A DNA stretch of 64,000 bases from assembly GCA_963974485.1 (NCBI GenBank), contig CAXBBS010000001.1, positions 248,001 through 312,000 on the forward strand, in the 5' to 3' direction. The position numbers and the translations under genes are program-made. This DNA is from JAALKW01 sp963974485 (GTDB lineage Bacteria; Pseudomonadota; Gammaproteobacteria; Legionellales; Legionellaceae). The number at the start of each line of letters is the position of its first letter. Positions within the stretch are counted from its first letter, which is position 1. Below the pieces are notes generated by a model, which saw nothing but the letters and a program-made list of their open reading frames with translations, searched no databases and was not told the origin of the DNA. Below are positions 1 through 9,748 of this stretch, in pieces.

Positions 1-698
1 ATAGAAATCACCGTCACCACGGGCCATGATTGGTCACCCCAAATATGTATGGTTTTATCTGAAAGCGCACCCGCATGAGCAAACACGGTTGCATAATCCA
101 AGCTGCCGACGTACATCAATACCAGACCAATACCAAGAATAAACCCAAAGTCACCCACACGATTCACTAAAAAGGCTTTGAGGCTACCTTGCAGAGCTGA
201 TTCTTTTTCAAACCAAAATCCAATCAGCAAATAAGATACCAAGCCTACACCTTCCCATCCAAAGAAAAGCTGCAAGAACCCGTTTGCGGTTACAAGCATT
301 AACATCATGAACGTAAAAAGAGAAATATAACTAAAAAATCGTTGATAACCGGGATCGTCTGTCATGTAGCCGATACTATATATATGCACCAAGAGCGACA
401 CAAACGTGACGGTGACCATCATCACAGCTGTCAATGGATCAATAAGAAGACCTAAATGAAAAGCATAAGCAAACGGCGCTGGCGCGCTAGCCCAGGTGTA
501 GGCGTTCACATCAAGCATGGTGCCGTGCCCGAACACACCCATAGCAACATAAATCGCCGCACAAAAGGCGACAAAAACACCGGAAATGGTCACGCAATGC
601 GCGCCCCGTCGACCCAATATTTTTCCACCAAAGCCAGCAAGCACTGCACCAACCAGAGGTGCTAAAACACTTAACCAAGAAATCGCTAACATACTCAC
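1..698 (-). CDS. nuoL: NADH-quinone oxidoreductase subunit L, N-terminal part (cut by window edge)
   Basis: Proton-pumping antiporter-like membrane subunit of respiratory complex I. About 232 N-terminal residues are present and translate to the typical NuoL opening: a first membrane helix, then a GHGTMLDV-like loop, the FHLGLLIDPLTAVM segment, the SIGYM..D..Y.RFF segment and the FFGWEGVGLVSYLLIGFW signature. The reading frame runs off the left edge, so the gene is partial, not broken. I chose a GTG start at 698: an AGGA ribosome site lies 7 bases upstream, and the resulting MSMLAIS start resembles the E. coli NuoL start (MNMLAL). An ATG at 692 is the alternative. It follows nuoK by 4 bases in the same operon. 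Confidence 0.93.
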   Translation of the reverse strand, partial: MSMLAISWLSVLAPLVGAVLAGFGGKILGRRGAHCVTISGVFVAFCAAIYVAMGVFGHGTMLDVNAYTWASAPAPFAYAFHLGLLIDPLTAVMMVTVTFVSLLVHIYSIGYMTDDPGYQRFFSYISLFTFMMLMLVTANGFLQLFFGWEGVGLVSYLLIGFWFEKESALQGSLKAFLVNRVGDFGFILGIGLVLMYVGSLDYATVFAHAGALSDKTIHIWGDQSWPVVTVIS

Positions 699-702
699 GT
701 GG

Positions 703-1008
703 TTATCCTTTCAAATGATTGATTGCGTTGACATCGATGCTGCCACGATGACGAAAAAGCAAGAGCACAATGGCAAGCCCAATGGCGGCTTCAGCTGCGG
801 CAACCGTTAGAATAAAGAAAACAAAGGCTTCGCCTACATGCCCACCGTGTGCGGAAGAAAAAGCAACAAAATTGGTGTTAACTGCCAACAGCATAAGCTC
901 CAAGCACACCAGTAAAGTAATGACATTACGGCGGTTGATTAACATGCCTACCATGCTCACGGCAAACAGAATGCCGCTTAAAATAAGATAATGAGTTACA
1001 GGAATCAT
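703..1008 (-). CDS. nuoK: NADH-quinone oxidoreductase subunit K
   Basis: Small membrane subunit of complex I that takes part in proton translocation. The 101-residue protein has the usual length and three predicted membrane helices. The second helix carries the conserved glutamate in CLELMLLAVN, and the third a glutamate in AAAEAAIGLA; both belong to the proton path in this family. Its start overlaps the nuoJ stop by 4 bases and nuoL follows directly, so translation is probably coupled. Confidence 0.97.
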   Translation of the reverse strand: MIPVTHYLILSGILFAVSMVGMLINRRNVITLLVCLELMLLAVNTNFVAFSSAHGGHVGEAFVFFILTVAAAEAAIGLAIVLLLFRHRGSIDVNAINHLKG

Positions 1009-1619
1009 GCGTCGTCCTCCTCAGGTTTCTCTGACTTCATACTGATTAAGCTCACGCGATCTTCCCGTCGTGTCATGATTTGGTTCACAACGTTTTGACG
1101 TTTTGATGGCCGTGGTACACGATGTGTCAGCGTAATCGCTGCAACAATAGCAACCAATAATATCATCGCGGCCATTTCGAACGCTAAAATATCCTGGGTA
1201 TAGATCACCATCCCCAGAGCCTCGGTATTTGATATATCTGACGTGTGCAAACCAACTGAACCGAGCATACGGCTATCCACAGGCAAGGCTTGAATAAGTA
1301 AACCGATAAATAATGCTGTGCCAAGCACCGCCCAAGGCGCGTAACGACGAAACGTTGTCTTCATGAGTTCAGTATCAATATTAAGCATCATGACGACAAA
1401 CAAAAACAAGGTCATGACCGCGCCGACATATACAAGCACGAGAATAAGCGCTAAAAACTCAGCATGCGCGAGCAACCATACACCCGCGCTCCCGAAAAAC
1501 GTAAGCACTAAAAACAAAACACAGCGCACAGGATTACGTTGAATCACCGCTAAAAATGCAGCTAAAACCGTAAGCCCAGCAAACGCATAAAAAATAATAT
1601 TAACTAACTCTACGTGCAT
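1005..1619 (-). CDS. nuoJ: NADH-quinone oxidoreductase subunit J
   Basis: Membrane subunit of complex I. About 204 residues with five predicted helices; the central VYVGAVMTLFLFVVMMLN segment is the family hallmark. The C-terminal tail of about 40 residues is charged. I prefer the ATG at 1619 (MHVELVN) because a GGGG ribosome site sits 6 bases before it. An ATG at 1631, overlapping the nuoI stop, is also possible and would add four residues. Confidence 0.95.
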   Translation of the reverse strand: MHVELVNIIFYAFAGLTVLAAFLAVIQRNPVRCVLFLVLTFFGSAGVWLLAHAEFLALILVLVYVGAVMTLFLFVVMMLNIDTELMKTTFRRYAPWAVLGTALFIGLLIQALPVDSRMLGSVGLHTSDISNTEALGMVIYTQDILAFEMAAMILLVAIVAAITLTHRVPRPSKRQNVVNQIMTRREDRVSLISMKSEKPEEDDA

Positions 1620-1630
1620 AACGAACCCCA

Positions 1631-2131
1631 TCAACGGTATTTGGCATCAATTTCGCGGTCTTTAGCAAGACGCTCTTCCATGTGGTCGCCCACAGCCAAT
1701 AGTTTTTCTTTGGTCATGATGTTTTGCCCACGCTCATCCATGTGATAGTGATGAATTGGCGTGACAACAATGGAGTCAACCGGGCATGACTCTTCACACA
1801 AACCGCAATTAATACACTTGAACATATCAATATCATAACGTGTGGTTCGTCGTGAGCCATCATCTCGCTCTTCCGAATCAATCGTAATCGCTAAAGCCGG
1901 GCATACAGCCTCACATAATTTACAAGCAATGCAGCGCTCCTCACCGTTGGGATAGCGTCGCAAAGCCAGCAAGCCACGAAATCGGGGTGATATAGGTGTT
2001 TTTTCTTCAGGAAACTGAACCGTTATTTTTTTCTTAAAGAAATAACGTCCGGTTAATCGTAACCCGGCCAACAGCTCCCATAATAAGAAACTTTTAATAT
2101 AATGCTTGGCATAGCGAACAATTGTTTTCAT
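1631..2131 (-). CDS. nuoI: NADH-quinone oxidoreductase subunit I (two 4Fe-4S ferredoxin)
   Basis: Peripheral-arm subunit carrying clusters N6a and N6b, which pass electrons from NuoG to NuoB. Two complete C-x2-C-x2-C-x3-C-P motifs are visible at Cys67/70/73/77 and Cys106/109/112/116. The N-terminal 50 residues form the amphipathic anchor on the membrane arm. The 166-residue length is normal for Proteobacteria. It lies between nuoH and nuoJ as in other nuo operons. Confidence 0.98.
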   Translation of the reverse strand: MKTIVRYAKHYIKSFLLWELLAGLRLTGRYFFKKKITVQFPEEKTPISPRFRGLLALRRYPNGEERCIACKLCEAVCPALAITIDSEERDDGSRRTTRYDIDMFKCINCGLCEESCPVDSIVVTPIHHYHMDERGQNIMTKEKLLAVGDHMEERLAKDREIDAKYR

Positions 2132-2149
2132 TCAGAAGACCTTTTGAGC

Positions 2150-3175
2150 TTACGAGAACCAGGGACCAAGTTTAGCAACGACCATAGCCGCCGTAACAAC
2201 CACCCAAACCAACGTCACGGGAATTAAAACTTTCCATCCGAGACGCATCAGTTGATCATAACGGTAGCGAGGAAACGTTGCTCTAATCCATAAATAGACG
2301 AAGAGAAAAAAGCACGTTTTAATCAGAAGCCATGCAATACCTGGTACAAAAAAGAAGAGTGAGTTTAAAAAAGGAATGCCCTCAAACGGCGACAACCACC
2401 CACCAGCGAAAAGCAACGCAAGCATAGCAGAAATTAAAATCATGCTTGCATACTCAGCCAAAAAGAACAGTCCAAACATAATGGCTGAATATTCAACGTG
2501 AAAACCCGCCACAATTTCAGACTCACCTTCTGCTAAATCAAACGGAGCACGGTTTGTCTCAGCAATGCCTGCAATCCAAAATGACATGAATAATGGCAAC
2601 AAAGGCAACGCCCACCAATGCCAAATACCGCCCTGCTGTGACATGACAATGTCCGTAATATTCATGCTGTTTGCCGCTAATAACACGCCGACCAATGCAA
2701 AACCCATGGCAATTTCATACGAAACGGTTTGTGCCGCACTACGAAGTGCACCCAACATCGCGTATTTAGAATTAGATGCCCAGCCTGCAATTAAAATGCC
2801 GTAGACGCTCAGCGAACTAACCGCAAATAAATACAACACACCCGCATTAATATTGGCTAGCACTAAGCCCTGATCGAACGGAATCACAGCCCAACCGACA
2901 AGTGCTGGCGCCAAGGTAAACAGCGGTGCAACAAGAAACAAATATTTATTCGACTGTGTCGGAATGACAATTTCTTTTTGAAGCATTTTCATCAAATCAG
3001 CAAACGGTTGCAACAAGCCTCGATAACCCACGCGATTAGGGCCAATACGTTGCTGAATAAAACCAATCACTTTTCGTTCAAAAAAAGTTAAGTAAGCTAC
3101 CCCAATTAAAAGCGGTAACACAATGATCAGGATTTTAATAATAATCCACAAAAGTAGGCTAATGTCTTGCAACAT
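2150..3175 (-). CDS. nuoH: NADH-quinone oxidoreductase subunit H
   Basis: Membrane subunit that forms the quinone chamber at the junction of the two arms of complex I. The 341-residue protein has about eight hydrophobic helices. Visible family motifs are ERKVIGFIQQRIGPNRVG near the N-terminus, the acidic loop ETNRAPFDLAEGESEIVAGF, and RATFPRYRYDQLMRLGWK near the C-terminus. Length and order match the family; no anomaly was seen. Confidence 0.98.
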   Translation of the reverse strand: MLQDISLLLWIIIKILIIVLPLLIGVAYLTFFERKVIGFIQQRIGPNRVGYRGLLQPFADLMKMLQKEIVIPTQSNKYLFLVAPLFTLAPALVGWAVIPFDQGLVLANINAGVLYLFAVSSLSVYGILIAGWASNSKYAMLGALRSAAQTVSYEIAMGFALVGVLLAANSMNITDIVMSQQGGIWHWWALPLLPLFMSFWIAGIAETNRAPFDLAEGESEIVAGFHVEYSAIMFGLFFLAEYASMILISAMLALLFAGGWLSPFEGIPFLNSLFFFVPGIAWLLIKTCFFLFVYLWIRATFPRYRYDQLMRLGWKVLIPVTLVWVVVTAAMVVAKLGPWFS

Positions 3176-3190
3176 GATTTACCTTAAAAT

Positions 3191-5563
3191 TTAACGCTTA
3201 ACAGTTATAGGAGCGAAGGCGTGACCGAGGTCAACCGTCTCCGGCATGGCGTTGGGTACCCAAACCACATCGGGTGCAACACGTGCATCACATTTCAACG
3301 GCAATGTTATCTCAATATCACCTTGAGATACAGTAGCCATATCGCTTAAATCCAAGCGTTTAGCCGTTGTTGGGTGCAAACGAACACATATATCATCCGC
3401 TGCAGCGCACGCCTGTAAGGCTTTTGCATGCCGAACAACGGCGTCTGTTCGATACAAAGGCCATTCGCCGACGCGCACCAGACCTGTTTGTACTTCAGGC
3501 CAAGTTTCTGGATAAAAACATTCAGATTTTGACGCATCACCCAGGGCAAGTTCAGCTTGAAGAACCGAGAGCACCTCTTCGGTCGAGGTGAATTCAAAAT
3601 CAACGCACTGAAGTGTATTCGCTAACACGCGTAAAATCTTCCAGGCTGGTCGCGCTTCAGCATAGGGCGCAAGTGCTCCGGTAAACGTTTGCCATGTTTG
3701 ATCAACATTGATATACGTACCCGATGTTTCAGCAAATAATGCCATAGGCAAAATTACATCGGCGCATTCTTTAATCGACTCCGTCTGATAACCCGAAATG
3801 GCGACAACAAACTCAGCAGCGAGCATCGCTTGACGTGCACGCGTTGGGTTCGCAATATCCATCATTGGATCAAGCCCCATCAACACATAGCCTTTAAGCT
3901 TAGCCTCTAAAGCATCTTGTGTTGATAAACCTGGCTGCTCAAGCGATTTACCGGCTGCTTTTCGGTGCGGTACAGCACCAGCAACCCATGCTCCCGCGCT
4001 ATTTGAACCCACCGTTAGACGAAGATGTTGCGCGCCGCTTAACCTACAAATCCACGTCATAACACTGCGAAGGATCGCTGCATTCGGATGATTTTCAAAA
4101 ATAGCTCCGGTAACGATAGCAGCCAATGGCTGACACAAAGCATCGGCCATCGCTTCGGTTACAGCATTTGAAGCATGTTGTTCAAGTAATTTTTGAAGCT
4201 GTTCAGGTAGCGTTATATCACTTGAATTTGATTTTGCTTTTTTTGCAAGTGCCGCAAGCACACTCACCGCATGCATCAGCATGGCGTCAGGTGAAGCGGT
4301 GATGGCTTCGGTATACGGTACCCGAACATCAAATTCAACCGGATTAATCGCGTACACCGAAGCATTATTCTGATGCGCTTTCTGAAGACGCACACCAGCC
4401 AACGGCACTTCTCGAAGTAAGTTACAGCCAAACAACAAGATGGCCTCTTGTTTTTCAAGCTCTGCAAACGGCAATGAACTGATTGGCATCACCGGCTGTA
4501 AAGCCTGATCGCGAACATCCGTTTGATGTAAACGATGATCGATATTATTTACACCAAGTGCTCGCATAAGCTTTTGTAATAAATATAATTCTTCGACCGT
4601 TGCTGACGGTTGGGTCAAGGCCGCCAATTGCTGAGGGCCATGCTCTTCAATCACACGACTCATGCCTTTGGCTGCAAACGTTAACGCAGCTTGCCAACTC
4701 ACAACGCCCCACTGGCCATTGCGTTTAATCATCGGTTGACCCGCGCGTGACTTATGATCATTTAGCCCTAAATAACTAAATCGGTCACGGTCTGACAACC
4801 ATGTCTCGTTGAGTGCATCATGCTCTTTAGGCACCACACGCATCAACCGTTCGCGTCGTGTGTGCGTATAAATATTTGAACCTAAACAATCATGAGGCGC
4901 GACACCTGCATGCTGTGTCATCTCCCAAGCACGTGCCGTAAAACGATAGGGCTTGGACGTCAAAGCACCGACAGGACATAAATCAATAATATTTGCTGAA
5001 ATTTCAGATTTCAAACTATGCTCAACGTAGGTTCCAATTTGCATGTGCTCGCCACGCCCCATGCCACCAAGCTCTTGGAGACCTGCAATTTCTTCACCAA
5101 AACGCACGCAACGCGTACACTGAATACAACGTGTCATTTCGGTTGAAACCAGTGCACCTAAATCATCATCATGAGCTACACGCTTAGCTTCGGCATACTC
5201 AGAACTATCCTGCCCAAACCCCATGGAAACATCTTGCAATTCACACTCACCACCTTGGTCGCAAATAGGGCAATCCAACGGATGGTTAATCAGCAAAAAT
5301 TCCATCACGGCTTCTTGTGACCGACGTGCCTCTTCTGATTTGGTAAAAACTTTCATGCCATCCGTAATCGGTGTCGCACAAGCAGGAAGCGTTTTTTTAG
5401 AATTCGCGACACTGACTAAACACATACGGCAGTTGGCCGCAACAGATAGCTTCTTGTGGTAACAAAAGCGAGGAATATGAATACCTGCTTCATCGGCTAC
5501 TTCGATAATCATTTTTCCGTTTTCAACGTCAAATGATTTGCCGTCTATTTCAATCGTCGCCAT
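3191..5563 (-). CDS. nuoG: NADH-quinone oxidoreductase subunit G
   Basis: Largest peripheral subunit of complex I; carries Fe-S clusters in the electron path from NuoF/E. The N-terminal 2Fe-2S domain has Cys34, 45, 48 and 62. The His-Cys3 site follows (His94, Cys98, 101, 107), then the 4Fe-4S ligands Cys146, 149, 152 and 196. The region after residue 200 has only one cysteine (HDCLGSN) where the optional N7 cluster of E. coli NuoG would need a full set, so N7 looks absent. The remaining ~550 residues form the catalytically inert molybdopterin-oxidoreductase-like domain. It starts 3 bases after the nuoF stop. Confidence 0.97.
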   Translation of the reverse strand: MATIEIDGKSFDVENGKMIIEVADEAGIHIPRFCYHKKLSVAANCRMCLVSVANSKKTLPACATPITDGMKVFTKSEEARRSQEAVMEFLLINHPLDCPICDQGGECELQDVSMGFGQDSSEYAEAKRVAHDDDLGALVSTEMTRCIQCTRCVRFGEEIAGLQELGGMGRGEHMQIGTYVEHSLKSEISANIIDLCPVGALTSKPYRFTARAWEMTQHAGVAPHDCLGSNIYTHTRRERLMRVVPKEHDALNETWLSDRDRFSYLGLNDHKSRAGQPMIKRNGQWGVVSWQAALTFAAKGMSRVIEEHGPQQLAALTQPSATVEELYLLQKLMRALGVNNIDHRLHQTDVRDQALQPVMPISSLPFAELEKQEAILLFGCNLLREVPLAGVRLQKAHQNNASVYAINPVEFDVRVPYTEAITASPDAMLMHAVSVLAALAKKAKSNSSDITLPEQLQKLLEQHASNAVTEAMADALCQPLAAIVTGAIFENHPNAAILRSVMTWICRLSGAQHLRLTVGSNSAGAWVAGAVPHRKAAGKSLEQPGLSTQDALEAKLKGYVLMGLDPMMDIANPTRARQAMLAAEFVVAISGYQTESIKECADVILPMALFAETSGTYINVDQTWQTFTGALAPYAEARPAWKILRVLANTLQCVDFEFTSTEEVLSVLQAELALGDASKSECFYPETWPEVQTGLVRVGEWPLYRTDAVVRHAKALQACAAADDICVRLHPTTAKRLDLSDMATVSQGDIEITLPLKCDARVAPDVVWVPNAMPETVDLGHAFAPITVKR

Positions 5564-5566
5564 GAT

Positions 5567-6835
5567 TTAACCTTTTTGCTTAATAAAAGCATCAAACTCT
5601 GAGTAAAAATGCTTTACGAAACTTTGAACAGGCCAAGCTGCTGCCTCTCCTAGCGCACAGATGGTACGTCCTTCAATTTTGTCGGCCACATTCACCAGCT
5701 TTTCGATATCGCCGGGCGTGCCTTGGCCCCCATGAATTCGATTAAGTAAACGCACCATCCATCCCGTACCTTCACGACATGGCGTGCACTGCCCACACGA
5801 CTCTTCCATATAAAAGAGTGAGACTCGTCGCAATACATCGACCATACACGTTGTGTCGTCCATAATAATCACAGCACCTGAGCCCAGGCCAGATCCCGCT
5901 TTCTGAACGCTATCATAATCCATGTCCAAGCCCATCATGACATCACCGGGCAACACAGGCATTGAGGTTCCACCCGGTATCACAGCTTTTAACGTTCGAC
6001 CTTCTCGTAAACCACCCGCAAGCTCTAATAACGTTTTAAAAGGCGTGCCCAACGGTATCTCAAAATTGCCTGGTTTATTGACATGTCCACTGACACTAAA
6101 GCATTTAGTACCGCCATTATTAGGCTTTCCAAGCTTTAAAAACCAATCGCCGCCTTTTTCTAAAATCACGGGAACCGACGCAAATGTTTCGGTATTATTA
6201 ATCGTCGTTGGCTTGCCATATAAACCAAAATTCGCTGGAAAAGGAGGTTTAAAACGCGGCTGACCTTTTTTACCTTCCAAAGAATTAAGTAACGCGGTCT
6301 CTTCACCGCAAATATAAGCTCCTGCACCTAAATGATTATGCAAATCAAAATCAAAACCAGCACCGAGGATATTTTTCCCGAGCAGTCCAGCGGCATACGC
6401 TTCTTTGAGCGCCGCTTCCATACGCTCATACGGCTCCCAAAACTCACCTCGTATATAATTATAACCGACGGTTGCACCCATCACGTAGCCAGCAATTGCC
6501 ATACCTTCGATCAGTTGATGCGGGTTATAACGTAAAATATCGCGATCTTTACAGGTTCCTGGCTCGCCTTCATCCGAGTTACACACCACGTATTTTTGAA
6601 CCGGCGTGTTACGGTTCATAAAGCTCCACTTAAGCCCCGTCGGAAACCCTGCGCCACCACGTCCACGTAGCGCTGATAATTTCAACTCTGCAATAATCTC
6701 TGCAGGTGGCGTTTGCTCAGCTAAAATACGACGCCAAACTTGATAACCCCCAACACTTTCATACGTCGATAATGCCCACGGTTCGGGTAGATCGAGCGTT
6801 CGATAACAAACTTGATTTTGTTTAACCACCGTCAT
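5567..6835 (-). CDS. nuoF: NADH-quinone oxidoreductase subunit F
   Basis: NADH-oxidising subunit holding FMN and cluster N3. The glycine-rich GRGGAGFPTG at residues 58-67 and the CNSDEGEPGTCKDR stretch form the FMN/NADH site. Cluster ligands Cys347, Cys350, Cys353 (SCGQCTPC) and Cys393 (TICALGE) are intact. The 422-residue length is typical. Its start overlaps the nuoE stop by 4 bases. Confidence 0.98.
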   Translation of the reverse strand: MTVVKQNQVCYRTLDLPEPWALSTYESVGGYQVWRRILAEQTPPAEIIAELKLSALRGRGGAGFPTGLKWSFMNRNTPVQKYVVCNSDEGEPGTCKDRDILRYNPHQLIEGMAIAGYVMGATVGYNYIRGEFWEPYERMEAALKEAYAAGLLGKNILGAGFDFDLHNHLGAGAYICGEETALLNSLEGKKGQPRFKPPFPANFGLYGKPTTINNTETFASVPVILEKGGDWFLKLGKPNNGGTKCFSVSGHVNKPGNFEIPLGTPFKTLLELAGGLREGRTLKAVIPGGTSMPVLPGDVMMGLDMDYDSVQKAGSGLGSGAVIIMDDTTCMVDVLRRVSLFYMEESCGQCTPCREGTGWMVRLLNRIHGGQGTPGDIEKLVNVADKIEGRTICALGEAAAWPVQSFVKHFYSEFDAFIKQKG

Positions 6836-7347
6836 TTATACTTCTCCAACACCCCATCAAGGGCATCAACCGTTAAGTTCTCGTGATAATCTTTATTTAC
6901 TTGCATCATCGGCGCGTTCACACAAGCACCCAAACACTCAACCTCGGACAGTGTAAACAGTCCATCCGCTGTTGTTTGACCGTGAGTAACGCCCAATTTT
7001 TCTTGCAATGCTGAAAAAATAGCCTTCGAATCACGTAATTGGCAGGTGATATTGGTACAGACATTGACGGTATGCCGACCCGCAGGCTTTGTTCGGTACA
7101 TGCTATAAAACGAAGCCACTTCGTATACAGCAACCGCTGGCATATCAAGATAAACCGCCACCGCATCCATAGCAGCCGCAGTTAAGTAACCTTGCGCCTC
7201 TTGAACCAGGGTTAACGCGTGCATCACCGCTGATTGCTTTTGATCTGCAGGAAATTTATTAACCCAACGATCAATTTCAGCCAGGCTATCTTTAGATACA
7301 AACTCATGTAACAAAACCGCTGTGCCAGATATATTAGACGCGCTCAT
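6832..7347 (-). CDS. nuoE: NADH-quinone oxidoreductase subunit E
   Basis: 24-kDa-type subunit of complex I, thioredoxin-like fold, binding the off-path 2Fe-2S cluster N1a. The four ligands are visible as Cys97, Cys102 (CTNITC) and Cys138, Cys142 (CLGAC). The 171 residues include the usual helical N-terminal domain. It overlaps nuoD upstream and nuoF downstream by 4 bases each, indicating coupled translation. Confidence 0.98.
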   Translation of the reverse strand: MSASNISGTAVLLHEFVSKDSLAEIDRWVNKFPADQKQSAVMHALTLVQEAQGYLTAAAMDAVAVYLDMPAVAVYEVASFYSMYRTKPAGRHTVNVCTNITCQLRDSKAIFSALQEKLGVTHGQTTADGLFTLSEVECLGACVNAPMMQVNKDYHENLTVDALDGVLEKYK

Positions 7348-8597
7348 CGATCAATCTCTCCAAATACAATATCTTGGCTTGCCAAAATAGCCACGCCATC
7401 AGCAAGCATATGGCCTTTGACCATCTCATCAAAGCTTGCTAAATGCGAAAAACCTGGCGCTCGAATCTTCATGCGATAAGGCTTGTTTGCACCATCTGAA
7501 ACCAAATAAATACCAAATTCACCTTTAGGTGCTTCAACCGCGCTATATACTTCCCCTTCAGGCAATGAAAAACCCTCGGAAAAAAGTTTAAAGTGATGGA
7601 TCAACGCTTCCATATCATGCTTCATGGTTTCGCGAGGCGGTGGAGTAATTTTATGATCGTCTAACTTAATCGGGCCTGGGTTATCACGAAGCCATGCAAC
7701 ACATTGCTGAATAATACGATTTGATTGCCGCATTTCTTCAATACGCACTAAATATCGGTCATAACAATCACCGGTGCGCCCCACAGGTACATCAAAATCA
7801 ACTTTATCATAGGCTGCGTACGGCTGCTTTTTTCGTAAATCCCACGCCACACCCGAACCACGTAGCATCGGTCCTGTAAAGCCTTGCTGGAGCGCCTCTT
7901 CAGGTGAGACCACGCCAATATCGACCGTGCGTTGCTTCCAAATACGATTATCCGTCAATAATGTCTCATACTCATCCACGCATTTAGGAAAACGTTTCGT
8001 GAACGATTCGATAAAATCAAGTAAACCGCCTTGGCGATTAGAGTTCATCGCATCCACTTCACGCTCGCTATGCCAGCGTGAAGGCTTGTATTGTGGCATG
8101 CTATCAGGCAAGTCACGCGCAACACCACCGGGCCGGTAATACGTCGCATGCATGCGCGCACCAGACACTGCTTCGTAGCAATCAAATAAATCTTCACGCT
8201 CACGGAAACAATACAAAAACACGGTCATCGCACCGATATCCAGCGCTGTAGCTCCAAGCCATAACAGGTGATTTAATATACGTGTAATTTCATCAAACAT
8301 CGTACGAATATATTGGGCGCGAATCGGTGCTTTCACACCTAGCATACGCTCTAAGGCAAGAACATAAGCATGCTCGTTACACATCATCGAGACATAATCG
8401 AGGCGGTCCATATAACCAATGCTTTGAATATAAGGCTTGGTTTCGACCAGTTTTTCTGTTCCACGATGTAATAATCCTACATGAGGATCCGCACGTACAA
8501 TAGTTTCGCCCTCAAGCTCGAGTACCAAGCGCAAAACCCCATGTGCTGCAGGGTGCTGTGGTCCAAAATTTAACGTGTAATGCTGTAACTCAATCAT
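7344..8597 (-). CDS. nuoD: NADH-quinone oxidoreductase subunit D
   Basis: 49-kDa-type subunit lining the quinone-binding pocket with NuoB. The 417-residue protein shows the family signatures NFGPQHPAAHGVLR at the N-terminus, HVGLLHRGTEKL, and the C-terminal FGEIDR. It is separate from nuoC here, unlike the nuoCD fusion of E. coli; the two genes overlap by 8 bases. Confidence 0.98.
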   Translation of the reverse strand: MIELQHYTLNFGPQHPAAHGVLRLVLELEGETIVRADPHVGLLHRGTEKLVETKPYIQSIGYMDRLDYVSMMCNEHAYVLALERMLGVKAPIRAQYIRTMFDEITRILNHLLWLGATALDIGAMTVFLYCFREREDLFDCYEAVSGARMHATYYRPGGVARDLPDSMPQYKPSRWHSEREVDAMNSNRQGGLLDFIESFTKRFPKCVDEYETLLTDNRIWKQRTVDIGVVSPEEALQQGFTGPMLRGSGVAWDLRKKQPYAAYDKVDFDVPVGRTGDCYDRYLVRIEEMRQSNRIIQQCVAWLRDNPGPIKLDDHKITPPPRETMKHDMEALIHHFKLFSEGFSLPEGEVYSAVEAPKGEFGIYLVSDGANKPYRMKIRAPGFSHLASFDEMVKGHMLADGVAILASQDIVFGEIDR

Positions 8598-9237
8598 GAC
8601 GAATCACCTTTGGAACTAATGTGCGAGGCTGAATGTCCACGGGTTCATAAATCACCTTTCTCAATGTGGCATCATAGCGCATTTCAACATGACCACTCAC
8701 AGGAAAATCTTTGCGGAATGGATGACCAATAAAGCCGTAATCCGTCAAGATACGACGCAAATCAGGGTGGTCGTCAAACAAAACACCAAACATGTCGTAG
8801 GCTTCTCGTTCAAACCAATTCGCACTTTTCCAAATCGACACAACCGATGGTAGTGCATGTAAGACATCATCGAGATAAACTTTAACACGTAGACGTTGGT
8901 TTTTTTGTGTTGATAATAAATGATAAACCACAGCGAAACGAGGGGTATGATCGCTATTCTTAGCCTTAACCTCAGGCTCGACAGCACGTGAAAATCCTGA
9001 CTCACTGGCCGCATCGGTTTCCCAGTGACTGCTGCCATAGTGCAAATAATCAACCGCACACACATCAATCAACTGATCAAATGCGAACGCGGCTTTATCG
9101 CGTAGCGTTTTCATGGCCAACAAGAGCGTACTGCCCTCAAGTGTTATCGTGACCTCGCCGAAAGCCTCGGTCAAACTAAGTGAAAGCGCATCCCATTCAG
9201 AATAAAGCGCTTCGATTAATGCTTTTTTTTTCGTCAT
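8590..9237 (-). CDS. nuoC: NADH-quinone oxidoreductase subunit C
   Basis: 30-kDa-type peripheral subunit that helps assemble the NuoB/NuoD module. The 215-residue sequence contains the diagnostic block WFEREAYDMFGV..DDHPDLRRIL.DYGF.GHPFRKDFP in its C-terminal third. The middle (residues ~75-95, rich in Ser, Glu and Asp) is a low-conservation insertion as often seen in Proteobacteria. It lies between nuoB and nuoD. Confidence 0.97.
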   Translation of the reverse strand: MTKKKALIEALYSEWDALSLSLTEAFGEVTITLEGSTLLLAMKTLRDKAAFAFDQLIDVCAVDYLHYGSSHWETDAASESGFSRAVEPEVKAKNSDHTPRFAVVYHLLSTQKNQRLRVKVYLDDVLHALPSVVSIWKSANWFEREAYDMFGVLFDDHPDLRRILTDYGFIGHPFRKDFPVSGHVEMRYDATLRKVIYEPVDIQPRTLVPKVIRHD

Positions 9238-9263
9238 ATCAAAGAAATTCCAAAAGGGTCAGC

Positions 9264-9740
9264 TTACATATCAATGATCTTGATTTGTCTGATTTTATTC
9301 TGCAATTGGATAATGCCATACATCAGCGCCTCAGCCGTAGGTGGGCACCCAGGAACATACACATCAACCGGTACAATGCGATCACATCCCCGTACAACCG
9401 AATATGAATAATGATAATAACCGCCACCGTTCGCGCATGACCCCATGGAAATAACCCATCGTGGCTCGGGCATTTGGTCGTATACTTTACGCAAGGCTGG
9501 CGCCATCTTATTGCATAGCGTACCGGCCACAATCATTACATCGGATTGCCGAGGGCTAGGCCTGAAAATAACACCAAAACGATCGAGATCATAACGTGCA
9601 GCACCTGCGTGCATCATCTCCACCGCGCAACAAGCAAGCCCAAACGTTACCGGCCACATGGAGCCTGTTTGAGCCCACGCACCCAACTTTTCAATCGAGG
9701 TTGTTGCAAAACCTTGTTTTTTTAATTCATTTGAAGCCAT
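9264..9740 (-). CDS. nuoB: NADH-quinone oxidoreductase subunit B
   Basis: Subunit carrying cluster N2, the last Fe-S centre before quinone. Ligands are Cys37, Cys38, Cys102 and Cys132 (LACCAVE, GSCANGGG, VPGCPPTAE). I placed the start at the ATG at 9740, giving 158 residues, the usual length, and beginning 8 bases after the nuoA stop. A longer in-frame reading back to 9779 would overlap nuoA and adds no conserved sequence. Confidence 0.97.
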   Translation of the reverse strand: MASNELKKQGFATTSIEKLGAWAQTGSMWPVTFGLACCAVEMMHAGAARYDLDRFGVIFRPSPRQSDVMIVAGTLCNKMAPALRKVYDQMPEPRWVISMGSCANGGGYYHYSYSVVRGCDRIVPVDVYVPGCPPTAEALMYGIIQLQNKIRQIKIIDM

Positions 9741-9748
9741 CGAATGAC

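Noticed and set aside
3346..3603. 85-residue minus-strand frame inside nuoG
   Set aside because: It is an alternative frame of nuoG, rich in Arg/Cys, with no ribosome site.
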